NCBI GenBank assembly: GCA_963989245.1
Contig: OZ022344.1
Span: 69,249,941 to 69,313,940, forward strand
Origin: Nansenia antarctica
Lineage: Eukaryota; Chordata; Actinopteri; Argentiniformes; Microstomatidae
Direction of reading: 5' to 3'
DNA: 64,000 nucleotides
This document shows positions 1 through 11,299 of this stretch, piece by piece (positions within the stretch are counted from its first letter, which is position 1; every line of letters starts with the position of its first letter). The notes under the pieces were generated by a model. The model did no database searches and had not been told where the DNA came from. It worked only from the letters and a program-made list of their open reading frames with translations. The translations under genes and the position numbers were made by a program.

Positions 1-897
1 ACCCATCGTATCCTACGATCACGAGGGAGAGAGGACCACGAAGAGAGAACCACATAAGGACGTCCGCTCCAGCCCAGAGGAGAAACCCAGAGACCCGTGG
101 AAGGAGTGGGTTTTACTGGCTCAAGGACAACCGGGCCCCACTAGTGTCATAAAATCACTTACATCGCATGCACGCATGCACACACTTACACTTACACACA
201 CACACACACACACACCAGCACCGATGCCACAGTGCATTAGGTTGAGGTAGTGTGCCAGGACGATAAACATGACAGGGGAAAAAACAAGTGTGTTTGTTTT
301 TGTGGGCGTGCGTGTGTGTGTCTATGTATGTCTATCTGTGTGTGTCTATCTGTGTTTCTATCTGGGCTAAGTCATCTATCTACCGGTCCTTCTGTGCATG
401 TACTTTGCCTTTTCTTACTTACTTAATTTGCCTTCCTCTAATTATGCTCAATTTGCTCCTTGACTTATCAGTAGGATGAAGATGGGCATGTTTTGAGCAT
501 AATTTAATTACCCCCACAGTTCACTGCCTAATAGGCCTACTATAGCTTTGGTTGTAGGCTACATTCGCTCTCAAATATTATTTGAGAAGCGACATAAAGG
601 GTTGTTGCGAGCCGTCCGTTCATGCCGCCGGTAGACACCGGTAGTCGAGGCGTTCCCGGTGGAGGAGGGCGGATAACGGGGGACTAACATGACCAATATG
701 ACTATAATAAACAGTCTGACCCGGGACGCTACTCGGAACTCCGCATTCACCATAGGCTACCATACTCGTTCTGTTTTTGCGGATGTTTATTGTTCTGACT
801 TGGCAGATGGTGGAGCGAACAAACAGGTGAACAACTGGCAACAACATCATTCACACGATGATGATGAGTCTATAAATAGCCTTAATAATAATAATAA

Positions 898-928
<31 letters not shown>

Positions 929-1135
929 AATAATGGGCTGTCGCACCCGGCAGCAGGTTGTGTTGATTCAGCATCTTCGGGCCATTTCACACGCACTTTC
1001 TTGGGGGGGGGGGGGGGGGGGGGGGTATAACGATAAACAACAGTGAATTGAGGTCAATATGGATCGTAAGATCGCATATTTTACGCCTTTTTACTATCAT
1101 TCATCCATCCCTCCGCATGCAGGACGAGAGAGAGG

Positions 1136-1200
<65 letters not shown>

Positions 1201-1321
1201 CGCCCCGGTTGTGTCTCCGGTTCGTTTAGTCAATGCCGAGCGAGAGAGAGCGGGGATGTCAGTAGCCTGTCATCATGTAAAAGGAGCAAACAGACAGACA
1301 GACAGACAGACAGACACCCAC
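1..1321. other. Left edge, no confident gene; simple repeats
   Basis: This stretch holds a short (CA)n run near 195-215, an (AAT)n run near 883-935, a G-run near 1003-1026 and a (TG)n run at about 1139-1199. The open frames here are short and made mostly of repeats. From about 600 the sequence becomes richer in CpG, which fits a promoter area for the exon at 1322-1492. The first 130 bases look as if they could be coding on the plus strand, but I cannot support an exon. Confidence 0.4.
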
Positions 1322-1492
1322 CTGCCGTATGCGGGTGGTCTGGTGCGGGGGGGTGGGGGTCCCTCCCTGGGTCTGGTGCGGGGGGCTGGGGGTCCCTCCC
1401 TCGGGCGAGGTGTTGTTAGAAGAGGCCATCATCATGTCCACGGAGCCGCCGCCCCTGGCGCGACTTTCTTCTTCTGGACTCCCGTCTGACAT
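1322..1492 (-). CDS. Probable first coding exon of an unidentified gene
   Basis: On the minus strand an ATG at 1490-1492 opens 57 codons in phase 0 and ends exactly at a good splice donor (CAG|GTGGGT). The peptide starts MSDGSPEEES, contains a triple Met, and has a tandem duplication of the motif GGTPxPPHQT before ending TRIRQ. It looks disordered and acidic at the start, then Pro/Thr-rich. The GC-rich setting fits a 5' exon. The rest of the gene would lie left of the window. I do not recognise the protein. It could also be a chance open frame in GC-rich DNA; the clean ATG-to-donor structure is the main support. Confidence 0.4.
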
Positions 1493-1979
1493 TCAGTCTC
1501 TGCAGCCCCTGGGCGTCATCATTTATGCGGCGTCAACAGTCAAAATTGTCCCGATAATAATACAAATAAATAATAATAAAATAACAATAATAATAAAGTC
1601 GTCTCGTAGGCTATGTATATTGAGAGACGAGGAGCGTCTAAGCCTGATCGTGTATCTCCCTTTGCTCCGAAGTGCGCCCGAGTGAGCGGTGTGTGCAGCC
1701 GGTGCGCTCCTGTTTTGCTTCCCCTGGTCCTCTCCCTCCTCCTCCTCCTCCTCCTCTCTGCAGCAGCAGTCGCTCAGGGATCTGGAGCAGCAGTGAGATA
1801 GAGGAGGGTAGCCTTGCCTACGACGGTCTGGGAGGAGCGGTAGCCTTGCTTCGTCGTAGCTGGCGGTGAGATATTAACACGATGAGCTCACACACACACG
1901 GGCGTGTGTACCTACTGCCCGGAGGTTTTTCTGCTGCAAATTTCACCGACTCATAGCCTACACACGTGTGTGGGGTTGG

Positions 1980-2016
1980 GCTGGCTGTAGGGTAGAATTC
2001 TCTTTCTCTCTTGCTT

Positions 2017-2049
<33 letters not shown>

Positions 2050-2055
2050 TGCTCG

Positions 2056-2100
<45 letters not shown>

Positions 2101-2160
2101 CCCCTCATCCCTCTCTCTGTCTCGCTTGCATGTTCATTCTCTCTCCCTTCTGCCCCCCTC

Positions 2161-2191
<31 letters not shown>

Positions 2192-2200
2192 AGATCTTGT
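1980..2200. repeat. (CT)n microsatellite cluster
   Basis: Two long CT runs, at roughly 2020-2096 and 2160-2192, are separated by about 60 bases of C/T-rich sequence. All open frames here are Ser-Leu dipeptide translations of the repeat and are not genes. Confidence 0.9.
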
Positions 2201-2597
2201 TTTGAACCACCAGTGCCCAATAGAGAATGACAGGGCAAAAAAAAAAAAAATCTATCCAGCATAAAGCACGGTCCAAGAAGCACTCTACTCCAGAGAGAGA
2301 GGCCAGGCAGGAGAGAGGACGCTCAGAAATCTAAGAAAGAAAGAAAAGAACGTCTTGACCAATCTCTCTCCTCCTCTACCACCACCACCACCACCACCAT
2401 GCCAGCAGTTCAACTAGATGTCAGCCATTATTAGATTGAACCAGCCTTAGATAAGTGAATCAACATTGCAGGCCTCCTCTCCCTCTCTCTCTCTCTCTCT
2501 CTCCCTCCTTTCCTCCCACCTCTCTCTTTTCAGCCTCCACGTCTCGTTAAATGGCTGTTTCGATAGCTAAAACGCTACCTCTCAGTGTCACCCGGAG

Positions 2598-3020
2598 AGG
2601 AGAGGAGAGGACATGAGGGGAGGAGACAAGGAGAGGACATGAGGAGAGGAGACTAGGAGAGGAGAGGAGAGGACATGAGGAGAGGAGACTAGGAGAGGAG
2701 AGGAGAGGACATGAGGAGAGGAGACTAGGAGAGGAGAGGACATGAGGGGAGGAGACTAGGAGAGGAGAGGAGGAGAGGAGACAAGGAGAGGAGACAAGGA
2801 GAGGAGACTAGGAGAGGAGACTAGGAGAGGAGGACATGAGGGGAGGAGAGGACATGAGGGGAGGAGACTAGGAGAGGAGACAAGGAGAGGACATGAGGAG
2901 AGGAGACTAGGAGAGGAGAGGAGAGGACATGAGGGGAGGAGACTAGGAGAGGAGAGGAGAGGAGGAGAGGAGACAAGGAGAGGAGACAAGGAGAGGACAT
3001 GAGGAGAGGAGACAAGCAGA
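2598..3020. repeat. Purine-rich minisatellite (GGAGA units)
   Basis: An imperfect array of GGAGAGGAGACTAGGAGAGG-type units mixed with GGACATGAGG units covers about 420 bp with no pyrimidine-rich interruptions. The long purine strand could adopt triplex structure. No gene is supported. Confidence 0.85.
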
Positions 3021-3247
3021 GGAAGCCACTTTAGACTATTGAAGTCCATCAGCATTAGAGAGAAGGAGGGAGGGAGAGAGAGAGAGGGGGGTGGAGAGGG
3101 GGAGGGAGATAGAGAGGGAGAGGGATGGAAGACATGCAGGGCAGGGTGGGGGGGAGAGGGAAGGAGAGGATGGAGGGGGGGCGGCTCTATGACTGTGTGT
3201 AATCGCATTAGCAGCAGTCCATCTGAGAGCAGGCTGGTGCTGAAGAG

Positions 3248-3296
<49 letters not shown>

Positions 3297-3362
3297 GACA
3301 GAAGAAGAAGAGGGGGGGAGAGGAAAGAAGGAGAAGAGAGATGTATAAAGGGACAAATGAAG

Positions 3363-3398
<36 letters not shown>

Positions 3399-3904
3399 GG
3401 GTGGGGCAGAGAGAGATGGCAAGTAAGATAGGACAAACTGTCAGGTGAACATTCGTGTTAAGTGCCTGTCTGAGAGAATTGACTTCTCGCAAGTGATGAT
3501 GTCACGATTACGTGAACCTGGAGGGTCACATGGCTCTTTTCCATTAGGGAATCAATTTAAGGACCTAGTCTGTTACTGTAGAGAGAGGGGGTGGGAGGGG
3601 GGGGGTGAGGAGGAGGGAAGGAGGAAGGGAACTTGGTTATTTTCCATTAGAAAATCAATTTAAGTCTTTTACTGGTGGTGTGTTCTGAAAGATGTGGAGA
3701 GAGAGAGAGAGGCATGAGGAGAAGGATGAGGAGAAGGAGTAAAGGGGGGGGGGGGTGAGGGGAGGAGAAGGAGGAAAAGGTAAACAGAGGAAGGCCATTA
3801 AAATAAGACGCAGCAGTCCACGGAGCCGACTCAGCAGCTTCCTGTGATGGAGACTGACCACCGATTACCTGATAGGGCCGAGAAGCAGTGAGATGAGATA
3901 ATAA
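3021..3904. other. Intergenic, GA-rich, no gene seen
   Basis: This stretch contains (GA)n runs near 3250-3290 and 3369-3395 and G-rich runs. The frames found are low-complexity Glu/Arg or Ser/Leu translations. I see no gene. Confidence 0.5.
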
Positions 3905-3980
3905 GGGCTGCGTTCGTAAATTCGCTGCGAGAGCGTTCCTTGAGGGCTGATCAGATTTCCAGAGCAAATTTACGAACGCC
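3905..3980. mobile_element. Palindromic MITE, family A, copy 1
   Basis: Its ends read GGGCTGCGTTCGTAAATTCG and, inverted, GCAAATTTACGAACGC. The same terminal sequence bounds the elements at 8301-8429, 40411-40527 and 50522-50650. No coding capacity. Confidence 0.6.
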
Positions 3981-4039
3981 AAAGAGACGCGGAACACAAG
4001 ATGGAGGTGATATATACTAGCGGATGCCTCTATTTTCTT

Positions 4040-4860
4040 ACATACAGGCATGTCTTGGCATCATTTGCTGCAATTAGTCCAAAATGCAGCAGCGAGAGTT
4101 TTAACCAAAACAAGCAGAAGAGCTCATATAACTCCTATTTTAGAGACTCTACACTCAGGCTTTCTGTTAAGTTCATAATAGATTTCAAGATCCTTCTGCT
4201 TCTTTATAAAGCTCTCACTGGTACAGCACCAGAATATCTGAAAGACCTTCTGCTAGAATATCAGCCCTAACCCATGTACAAAAGAAGAGATTTGGTGAGG
4301 CTGCGTTATGGGCAGAGATCTGTGCCACTAGAATCTGAATCTGAATTACTGACTTTGAATTTGAATTGCTCAATTTGAATAAAAAAAATTACTTTGAATC
4401 ACATAATTTGAATTTGTATTCAATTAAGTTATTCAAGTTAAACAATACAAATTCAAATTATGTGATTCAAAGTCATTTTTTTTATTCAACGTCATTTTTT
4501 TTATTCAAATTGGGGAATTCAAATTCAAAGTCAGTAATTCAGATTCAGATTCTAGTGGCACATATCTCTGGCCATAATCCGGGTCCTTAAGGAAGAGCAA
4601 TCGAGCGCTGATTGATCTAACTCCTTTTCGGCCAATCAGCACCTTTCATTAACGTACCCAAGGCACTCCCGCCAGTAAAGTTGAGTGGATAGCTCGTTAT
4701 CGTGGAGGGAAGTACACAGCATTCTCATTTTATGCACCCAAATTGTGGAATGCACTGCGTGTTTACATTAGGGATGCAACCTCAGCAAATATTTTCAAGT
4801 CAAGACTAAAAACCCATCTTTTTAATATTAAATAACTAAATGATTAAATTATGATTATAT
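4040..4860 (+). mobile_element. LINE 3' fragment, interrupted by a foldback element
   Basis: The plus strand carries broken reverse-transcriptase C-terminal sequence: a QLVQNAAARVLT-like stretch, then KILLLLYKALTGTAPEYLKDLL at 4185-4250, and after the foldback insert YTAFSFYAPKLWNALR at about 4720-4770. Stops and frameshifts are present. Non-LTR elements of the L2/Rex type have this region just before the 3' end. The LINE tail near 4799-4884 matches one at 6249-6360. Confidence 0.65.
4305..4578. mobile_element. Foldback (palindromic) element inside the LINE
   Basis: Two arms of roughly 110-130 bases built on the motif TTTGAATTTGAATT are inverted copies of each other. The outer ends read GTTATGGGCAGAGATCTGTG and, inverted, ATTATGGCCAGAGATATGTG. 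The element splits the surrounding LINE reading frame. It is non-coding. Confidence 0.7.
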
Positions 4861-4971
4861 AATTATTAAAGCACTTTCAGCTGCTTAAAGCACACAGATC
4901 ACATCTGAATAATGTCACATGACACCTTACTAGGGGTGCCATTGTGACATCAAGATGTCCACCTTCTATTA

Positions 4972-5038
4972 TGATGTCATGTGTTCCGACCATAGAGAAA
5001 AGTGTGTCGTATCTCCATGGCGATGACAAGGTATAAAA
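4972..5038 (+). promoter_or_regulatory. Putative promoter of the intronless gene at 5149
   Basis: A CRE-like TGATGTCA sits at 4972-4979 and a strong TATA box (GGTATAAAAGC) at about 5031-5040. Transcription would start near 5065, giving a short 5' leader before the ATG at 5149. This is inferred from sequence only. Confidence 0.45.
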
Positions 5039-5148
5039 GCCAAGGTTCCAGATCTTTCAGACAGAGCACCATTTGCTTGTTAGAGGACACACACGACTGT
5101 CTCTAATTATAATAAGATTGTTTAACAGAATAACTATTAGAAGTCACT

Positions 5149-6093
5149 ATGGGTCAGACCCCAAGCGGAACTGAGGTTCCAGGAGTAGACGGACCTCAGA
5201 AGGAGGCCAAAAAAGAAAAGAAAGGAAGAAAAGAAAAGAGTGGACAGCCCGCCGTGGTGTTTTTTCAACTGCTAACGCTCCTAACGTGCTGTGGAGGCAG
5301 AGGCCTGAAGAAAAGCCACTCAGAGTCTGACCACTCTGACCACTCTTATAACTCTGACCACTCTGATAACTCTGATAACTCTGACCACTCTGATAACTCT
5401 GATAACTCTGACCACTCTGATAACTCTGACCACTCTGACCACTCTGACCACTCTGATAACTCTGAGCACTCTGACCACACTGATAACTCTGACCACTCTG
5501 ACACTGACATCGACCAACTCTCCAGAGGCGATAATGAAAGGAAGGACAGAAAATCGACGACCAACGGCAAAGGAACAAAGGACAAAGGGAAAAGACACCT
5601 GAGAAAAACGGACAAGACAAAAGGTCAAACAGCAAAGTCGCCCCAGGACCCCAAAGCCCGGAGACGGACACCTCCAGGGCCATGTAGCCCTCAGCAGGAC
5701 CAGACCCCAGTGGTGGAAGTCAGGCCTGATTCTCCACAGTCCGTGAGATCCCAGTCCCAGGCTTCTTCGACCTCTAAGTCTACCACCATCTCCCTGACCA
5801 GGAAGTCAGGAACCCTGCCTCAGACAGACTGGGAGCTCCTACCTGGCGTGCCAGATCTGCCACCAACGACCAACAACACAACCAAGACCGAGCCGAGACC
5901 GACCTCCCATGTTTACAACAACACACTGGCAGGCGATGGGCCGACTGATGAGAAGGACAGCGGATGGAGCGACCAGTCTGAGGTCGAGGACGAATTGATC
6001 GACCGGTTTATCAGCGGACTGATCGATGAGGTTGAAAACGAGGCGACTGACGACGTCGGATCGAGTGACGCGGCCGCGTGGACTCCCGAGTGA
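5149..6093 (+). CDS. Intronless 314-aa Ser/Asp-repeat protein, unknown
   Basis: The frame is open for 315 codons with no simple-repeat cause outside its centre. The N-terminus MGQTPSG fits an N-myristoylation signal (Gly2, Ser6). A lysine-rich segment follows, then a short hydrophobic stretch with a CC pair (about residues 42-49). Residues about 56-122 are tandem SDHSDN units. A basic, proline-rich middle leads to an acidic C-terminus. A TATA box lies about 110 bases upstream and an AATAAA at 6152-6157, so the unit is compact and complete. It is flanked by two copies of the same LINE tail. I know no family for it. The Gag-like N-terminus and setting allow a mobile-element or retrogene origin, which is inference. 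Confidence 0.5.
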   Translation: MGQTPSGTEVPGVDGPQKEAKKEKKGRKEKSGQPAVVFFQLLTLLTCCGGRGLKKSHSESDHSDHSYNSDHSDNSDNSDHSDNSDNSDHSDNSDHSDHSDHSDNSEHSDHTDNSDHSDTDIDQLSRGDNERKDRKSTTNGKGTKDKGKRHLRKTDKTKGQTAKSPQDPKARRRTPPGPCSPQQDQTPVVEVRPDSPQSVRSQSQASSTSKSTTISLTRKSGTLPQTDWELLPGVPDLPPTTNNTTKTEPRPTSHVYNNTLAGDGPTDEKDSGWSDQSEVEDELIDRFISGLIDEVENEATDDVGSSDAAAWTPE

Positions 6094-6151
6094 GTTCGCT
6101 GACAAGGATGATTCGTTTAGAAAAATACAATTCTGAAAACCCCAATGGATA

Positions 6152-6157
6152 AATAAA
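6152..6157 (+). terminator. Poly(A) signal of the gene at 5149
   Basis: AATAAA lies 59 bases after the TGA stop at 6091-6093. Confidence 0.5.
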
Positions 6158-6248
6158 AATCTTCACGATTGGAAAAAAAGAAAGATTTTCTTTTTTTTTT
6201 TCATACAAAATAGTGTTTATTCCAGATAATGTGGTGTGGTGTTTGTAC

Positions 6249-6365
6249 CAAGACTAAAAAAACATTTTAATGTTGCCTTTAAATAACAAAATTATTAAAT
6301 TATGATTATATGTTTAAAGCACTTTAAGCTGCAACATTTGCAGGAAAAGTGCTATACAAATAAAG
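6249..6365 (+). mobile_element. LINE 3' tail, second copy
   Basis: This sequence repeats the LINE tail at 4799-4884 (CAAGACTAAAA, then TTAAATTATGATTATAT, AAAGCACTTT) and continues to the usual end of such elements, GTGCTATACAAATAAAGG. Together the two copies bracket the intronless gene. Confidence 0.6.
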
Positions 6366-6369
6366 GTTA

Positions 6370-7700
6370 TCATCAGATTTATACACATACCAACAGTAAT
6401 GTAACCATAGCCTTTATATTCCCTTTGCGTCTATCACCATGACCACTTAGATCGCAAAGCTCGTACTCGTCTGCAATTTTTCAGAAGTTGATCTTTAGTG
6501 CAACGATCCAAAAACTCCTCACATGGAGCAACAACAACATCGTCTATCCTTGCCATAATAATACCTTGACCATCGGTAAAACTCAGTCAGGATAGGCTAC
6601 TTCATTACCAAACCAACAACAGCAGCCGTGACCCGGTGTGTGAGCCCACAGCCATCTCGCTGTCATGCCACCATTCAGACTTGCATGCTTAGAGAAGCTC
6701 CGTGGAGCCCCAGTTTGAGGCGTTGCTGCTTCCTCTGGTGGTCACATTCCGGTACTGCGCATCCATGAGCTCCATACGTCACTGGTTCCAAATCAGGCGC
6801 AGGAGGAAGAGGAAGATGATAACGCATTCGAGTCCTAGCAACACAGTGGTGATTAAAGTTGGCCATTAATATACAGTTCACAACTGCTACCAGCGACAGC
6901 ATCAGTAGGGGAGATGACAACCAATGTTGTCTGTGGAAAGGCTGTTTGAACATGTGTTGCTAGGAGCCACCGGTTTAACGGTGATAGGGGTGTGGCGGTT
7001 GTTGACACACCTTCCTGATGAACTTAAAGATGTATGCAGTGGTCTAAATTGTACACAGTTAATATCGAAACACACTAATCTGAAAAACCCAGTGAAATCT
7101 ATCCCGATCGACATTATTGACAAATCGACCCCGCGTCAGTACGAAATGCACTACATTTTTCTCTGTAGCTCGCAAGTCTGAGGCCATGGGTTCAAAGATC
7201 TGCTCTCTTTTGCTATCCAGGATCAGATCTATCTGGCTGATTTTGAGTCGTATAGGGTTAGGGTAAAATCAGCCAGCGCGATCTGATCCTGGATCAGAGA
7301 AAAGAATCAGGATCATTCTGATCCAGGTTGAAGGTTTTTAACAACTGTCAACATCGCTAAAGGAAAATCCAGACTTATTTCGATGGAGTGTTCATAACTT
7401 GTCAAAGAAATGCGTAAAAAAATAAAATAACTACGTGAGACGTATCAAAAATAAGACTGGATTTTTCTTTAGCGACTTTGATGGAATACCCCCCAGGGCA
7501 GTAGACCTAACCTGGGAGGGAGAAGGATAGCTCCAAAATCACTTTCAAATCACACTAGGGGGCGGGACACACTGGTGTGGCAGAAGGGTAATATCATCTG
7601 TCCGTGCTTCTTCAAAATATGTTGACAACATGCGCGCCTCTAAAGATTCCCCTCCTGTCAAGCGCAAAAAAATAAATAAACATCAATTCAAAAATATAAT
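6370..7700. other. Intergenic, repeat fragments only
   Basis: Around 6470-6560 the minus strand reads LDRCTKDQLLK, as found at the N-terminus of some fish transposon proteins, but no full frame is present. At 7195-7320 two inverted copies of a GATCAGATC/CCTGGATCAGA motif form a foldback. At 7370-7490 there is a second weak foldback. I see no host gene. Confidence 0.4.
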
Positions 7701-7702
7701 AC

Positions 7703-7708
7703 TTTATT
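7703..7708 (-). terminator. hpf1 poly(A) signal
   Basis: AATAAA on the minus strand lies about 185 bases after the hpf1 stop codon. Confidence 0.5.
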
Positions 7709-7890
7709 AGACATCTACCTTTAACACAAAGACAAAACAGTTGGGTACCAATCAATGGCAGCAACACCGAAACCACGGCAACAACAACGACGACAACAAC
7801 AACAACAACAACAACAACAACAGACAAGTAAGAACACAGGGTGGCCAAAGCTTATGAAAACAAACTCTTTCTTCTCTGGTGCTTTTTCTC

Positions 7891-8152
7891 TCACACGGCA
7901 GACAACTGGTCCAGGTTGTCGTGAGTGCGGTTGGAGAGGTGTGCCTCCAGGATCTCTGCGAACAGGCCCCTCTTCAGCAGGCTGTACGCCATGGGCAGCA
8001 GTTGCCTGATCACTTTGTAGAAGTACTGGCAGAGACAGGAAACAAGGAGATGCAAACGGGCACAAAATGGAGTGTTCTGTGTCCGTGTTCTTAACTGACA
8101 CACAATGTGCTATGATGTGGGAGACTTTCCCCTAGCATGTTTATGTGCGTGT

Positions 8153-8211
<59 letters not shown>

Positions 8212-11200
8212 AGACAGAGAGAAAGAGAGAGAGACAAAGAGAGAGAGACAGAGAGAGACAAAGTCAGAAGTTAAGTTGATCATGTGTTGGTTTATATATA
8301 GGCCGCATTCGTAAATTCGCCGGAACGCACACTGGGTTCAACGTCATAATGGAACTAAGTAATTTGATTGGACAAGAGGCAGTCACGTGGACGCTCCGGC
8401 GCGCTCAGAGATAATTTACGAACGCGGCCATAGTGTTTCTAGGAGCGGCCTTCCTCTCCTCAACGCATCTCTCTCCTGTCACAATGACTCTGTCTGTGTT
8501 TCTCTGTCACTGTGGATTGTGTGTGTGTGTGTGTCTGTGTGTGTGTGTGTGTGCGTGCGTGTGTGTACTCACGTGCGAGCCGTAGCAGAAGAGGTCCACG
8601 CCCAGCTCGTATCCCATGCCGTAGTCGCACTCGTCGTTGGCGAACTGGACGAAGGTGATCATCTCCTGGAGCGGCCCGAAGGCCTTCACCCTCTCCTGGT
8701 CGTCCTTGGCCTCCACGATGGCCTTGCAGATCCTCTTCAGGCCAGCTAGGGGACGGACCACAACAGGGAGGGGGGGATGGGGGATGTCAGGGTCCTCCTC
8801 AAACAATGGAAGAGTGGCACCACTGCGCCACGCTGTAACCTTGGCGACGCCACTAACGTAAACTTTTTTTTCGAGACCAAATTAAACTGTGTAGTATTTT
8901 ATTTTTTAATTACTATCCTTCTTTTTCTGTATTTTTTAATGCTATATTTAAAGCACTTTGAATTGCCCCTGATGTATGAAATGTGGTATACAAATAAACT
9001 TGCCTTGCCTAGTAATGATAGAGTAACTGCCTTAGATCGTCGACGACATTGTCGTTAAAAAACGAAAGCGAAATTGTGTTATGAGGTTCCTCTGTGAGTT
9101 GAGACTTTTAGTGGTGTTTAGGTTAGGGCGGCTGTGGCTCAGGAGGTAGAGCCGGCGTCTAATGATCGCAGGGGCGGCAGCTTGGTGGTTCAAACCCCGG
9201 CTGGCCACGTGTCGAGGTGTCCTTGAGCAAGGCACTGAACTCCTAATTGCTCCAGGGTCGCTGTCTATGGCGGACTCCTTGCCTAGAGCATAAAATACCA
9301 AATTCCTACAATTGACTAACAAGTTTAAATAAATAAATAAACAGAATGTAAGTGTTGTCCTACCGTCTGTCTCAGGAAGCTCCCTGTAGCCGACGTCGTT
9401 CTTGTCGACCGGGACCACGATTCCTGCTCCGTGGAAGGTTTTGGTGACAACCTGGGGTTCACACAGGGGTCAGAGGTCAGTAGACCTGGGGTTCACAGGG
9501 GTCAGAGGTCAGTAGATAAAAAAAAAATAGGAGCAAAGGTTTGAAAACGTAGGGGATGCAACCTCCAATATCTATTGACCGTTTGAAATGGATCTTCGAC
9601 AGTTAAAGCAGAATTCCATGTGAAACGGTGACAGGTCGAGACAGCGCGCATTATGGACTGACCAAAAACACACATGAAAATGCATTTCCAATGAACTTCC
9701 CCCTTTAAGGCCGAAATCTTAACTCAATCACAACATTTCTATGGCTGCTACTATCATAGTGTTTACGTTGGCCTAAAAATAGAATTTTTTGATGGATTCT
9801 CTTATGATTTCCTAACATTCTACTTCTACTGTGACATCACCTTCTTCTCCCTCAGCTTCATGGCTTTGGTCTTCTGCTCCAGAGAGAACGCCCGAGGCTC
9901 CGCCCCCGCAGACTCCGCCCTGCTCCTAAACTCCGCCTCCAGAGTGTCCAGCGCCTCGCGCCCCTCCTTGCGGCCGCCCCGCCTCTTCTTCCCCAGAAAC
10001 AGTCTGACGAGAAAGGTGGAGGAAGAAAAGGACAGAAAATGCACATCGTATTGATATGGGATTCATATTGTGTTTTTTTTTTTTTTATTCTACTTTATTT
10101 TATTATTATTGGGTGGTTGGAACTCACAGAACTGCAGCGAAGATGTTGTCCCCCATCTGTGTGATGGTACAGCCCTTTTTGGCGTAGTTTTCCCCAACAA
10201 ACACAGGCAGGGAGTCTGGAGTATCTCTGTGGGATAAAATAGAGGGGTGTGCCATTTCAGAAGAAAACAATAGACATCCAAAAAAAACATAAATTAAATA
10301 AAAAATTAAAAAGGAACAAAAAGGAAGGACACACTCACTGAAACCTTTCACTTGTCTGTATTAACTATTTTTTTCCGGGGGCACAATTTGCATAATAGTC
10401 ATTCCCCAAATAAAAACCAATCAACCAATCAATCAGTCAGTCAACCAGTCAACCAGTCAACACACTGACTACCTCTCGGTGTTTCACCTGTAGTAGCCCA
10501 TGTGATGCTGGCTGTCCCCACTCCCCTGCAGTATGGTCTGCAGCTCCGGGGGGTCGTAGAAGTGGCGCCAGTGCAGGTGGTAGTTGGGCTGGGCATTCTG
10601 GGAGCTCCTGTGCGCCTCTGACAGAATGTCAAAGGGGCCAACCAGCCGCAAACCCAGGGTTTCCAACAACGCTTCTAAAGAGGGACGTAAAAGACATGAA
10701 AGAAAAGACATGGACGATTCAACACTCACCTAACAAGTTCATCTAACAAATACAGGCAGGGGGGAGGGGGGTCACAGCCTCACGTTATACGATTATTACA
10801 GTTCTTGGGGTTGGGGGTCGATTCTAGCCTATTTCAATTCAGGAAGTCAACGGAAATTCCATTGGACAATTCTGATTCCGAATTCCCTCTTTTTCTGCTT
10901 TTCAATGAGAGACATGTAGAATGTGTAATCTCAGCTAACTTCCTGAATTGACCAGAAGCTCTGGGTGATGAGTAGTGTGTTTCTGTGTGTGTGGGGGTAG
11001 AATTGGAAGTTCAAGATAATTTCCTGAATTGACATGGAATTGACCAGGAGGGCAGAGGATGGGGGGGGGGGTCACCGTTGGAATTAAGGGGATTGATGCG
11101 GGCCCTGAATGGCATACCCCGGGGGTTGTCAGGGCAGAGCCATTCGCAGAAGTCCCAGAAGTGGTAGAAGTCCTCGGGCATCCGCAGCTTGTAGAGCCTC

Positions 11201-11292
11201 TCCACCTCCTCTCGCAGGTCCGACCTCACCTGGGCCCTCCCACACTCCTCCGGCCGGGCCTTCTTCACCTCCCCGTTGGAGGACTCTGACTC
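7891..11292 (-). CDS. hpf1: Histone PARylation factor 1, seven exons, 5' exon missing
   Basis: HPF1 binds PARP1 or PARP2 in the nucleus and completes their active site so that serine is ADP-ribosylated after DNA damage. Exons (5' to 3' on minus): 11118-11292, 10488-10674, 10128-10226, 9841-10003, 9364-9451, 8573-8745, 7891-8025. All have GT-AG borders and join in phase to 339 residues plus stop, against about 346 in human. Recognisable blocks are MPEDFYHFWDFCEW, LHWRHFYDPPELQTI, FHGAGIVVPVDKNDVGYREL and FVQFANDECDYGMG. Known functional residues are kept: the Tyr-Arg of VGYREL and the Asp-Glu of NDECD. The short first exon with the start Met is upstream of 11292 and I could not locate it. Introns hold a SINE and a MITE. 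Confidence 0.93.
8160..8262. repeat. (GA)n microsatellite in hpf1 intron
   Basis: Long GA runs with GACA interruptions. Non-coding. Confidence 0.85.
8301..8429. mobile_element. Palindromic MITE, family A, copy 2 (hpf1 intron)
   Basis: The ends GGCCGCATTCGTAAATTCGC and, inverted, GGCCGCGTTCGTAAATTATC match the other copies of this family. It lies between the last two hpf1 exons. Confidence 0.7.
8935..9010 (+). mobile_element. LINE/SINE 3' tail fragment
   Basis: The sequence AAAGCACTTTGAATTGCC followed by ATACAAATAAACTTGCC is the usual 3' end of L2-type fish retroelements. No coding part remains. Confidence 0.5.
9127..9262 (+). mobile_element. tRNA-derived SINE in hpf1 intron
   Basis: The head has a pol III box A (TGGCTCAGGAGGTAGAGC) and a box B (GGTTCAAACCCC), as in a tRNA. 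It is followed by the TGTCCTTGAGCAAGGCACTG core known from fish V-SINE/AFC-type elements. It sits between hpf1 exons 8573-8745 and 9364-9451 in the opposite orientation. It is not a functional tRNA gene because the stem pairs are degraded. Confidence 0.75.
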
Positions 11293-11299
11293 CTAGAAG

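Noticed and set aside
9127..9262. tRNA gene
   Set aside because: Box A and box B are present but the stems do not pair and a SINE core follows; it is a tRNA-derived SINE.
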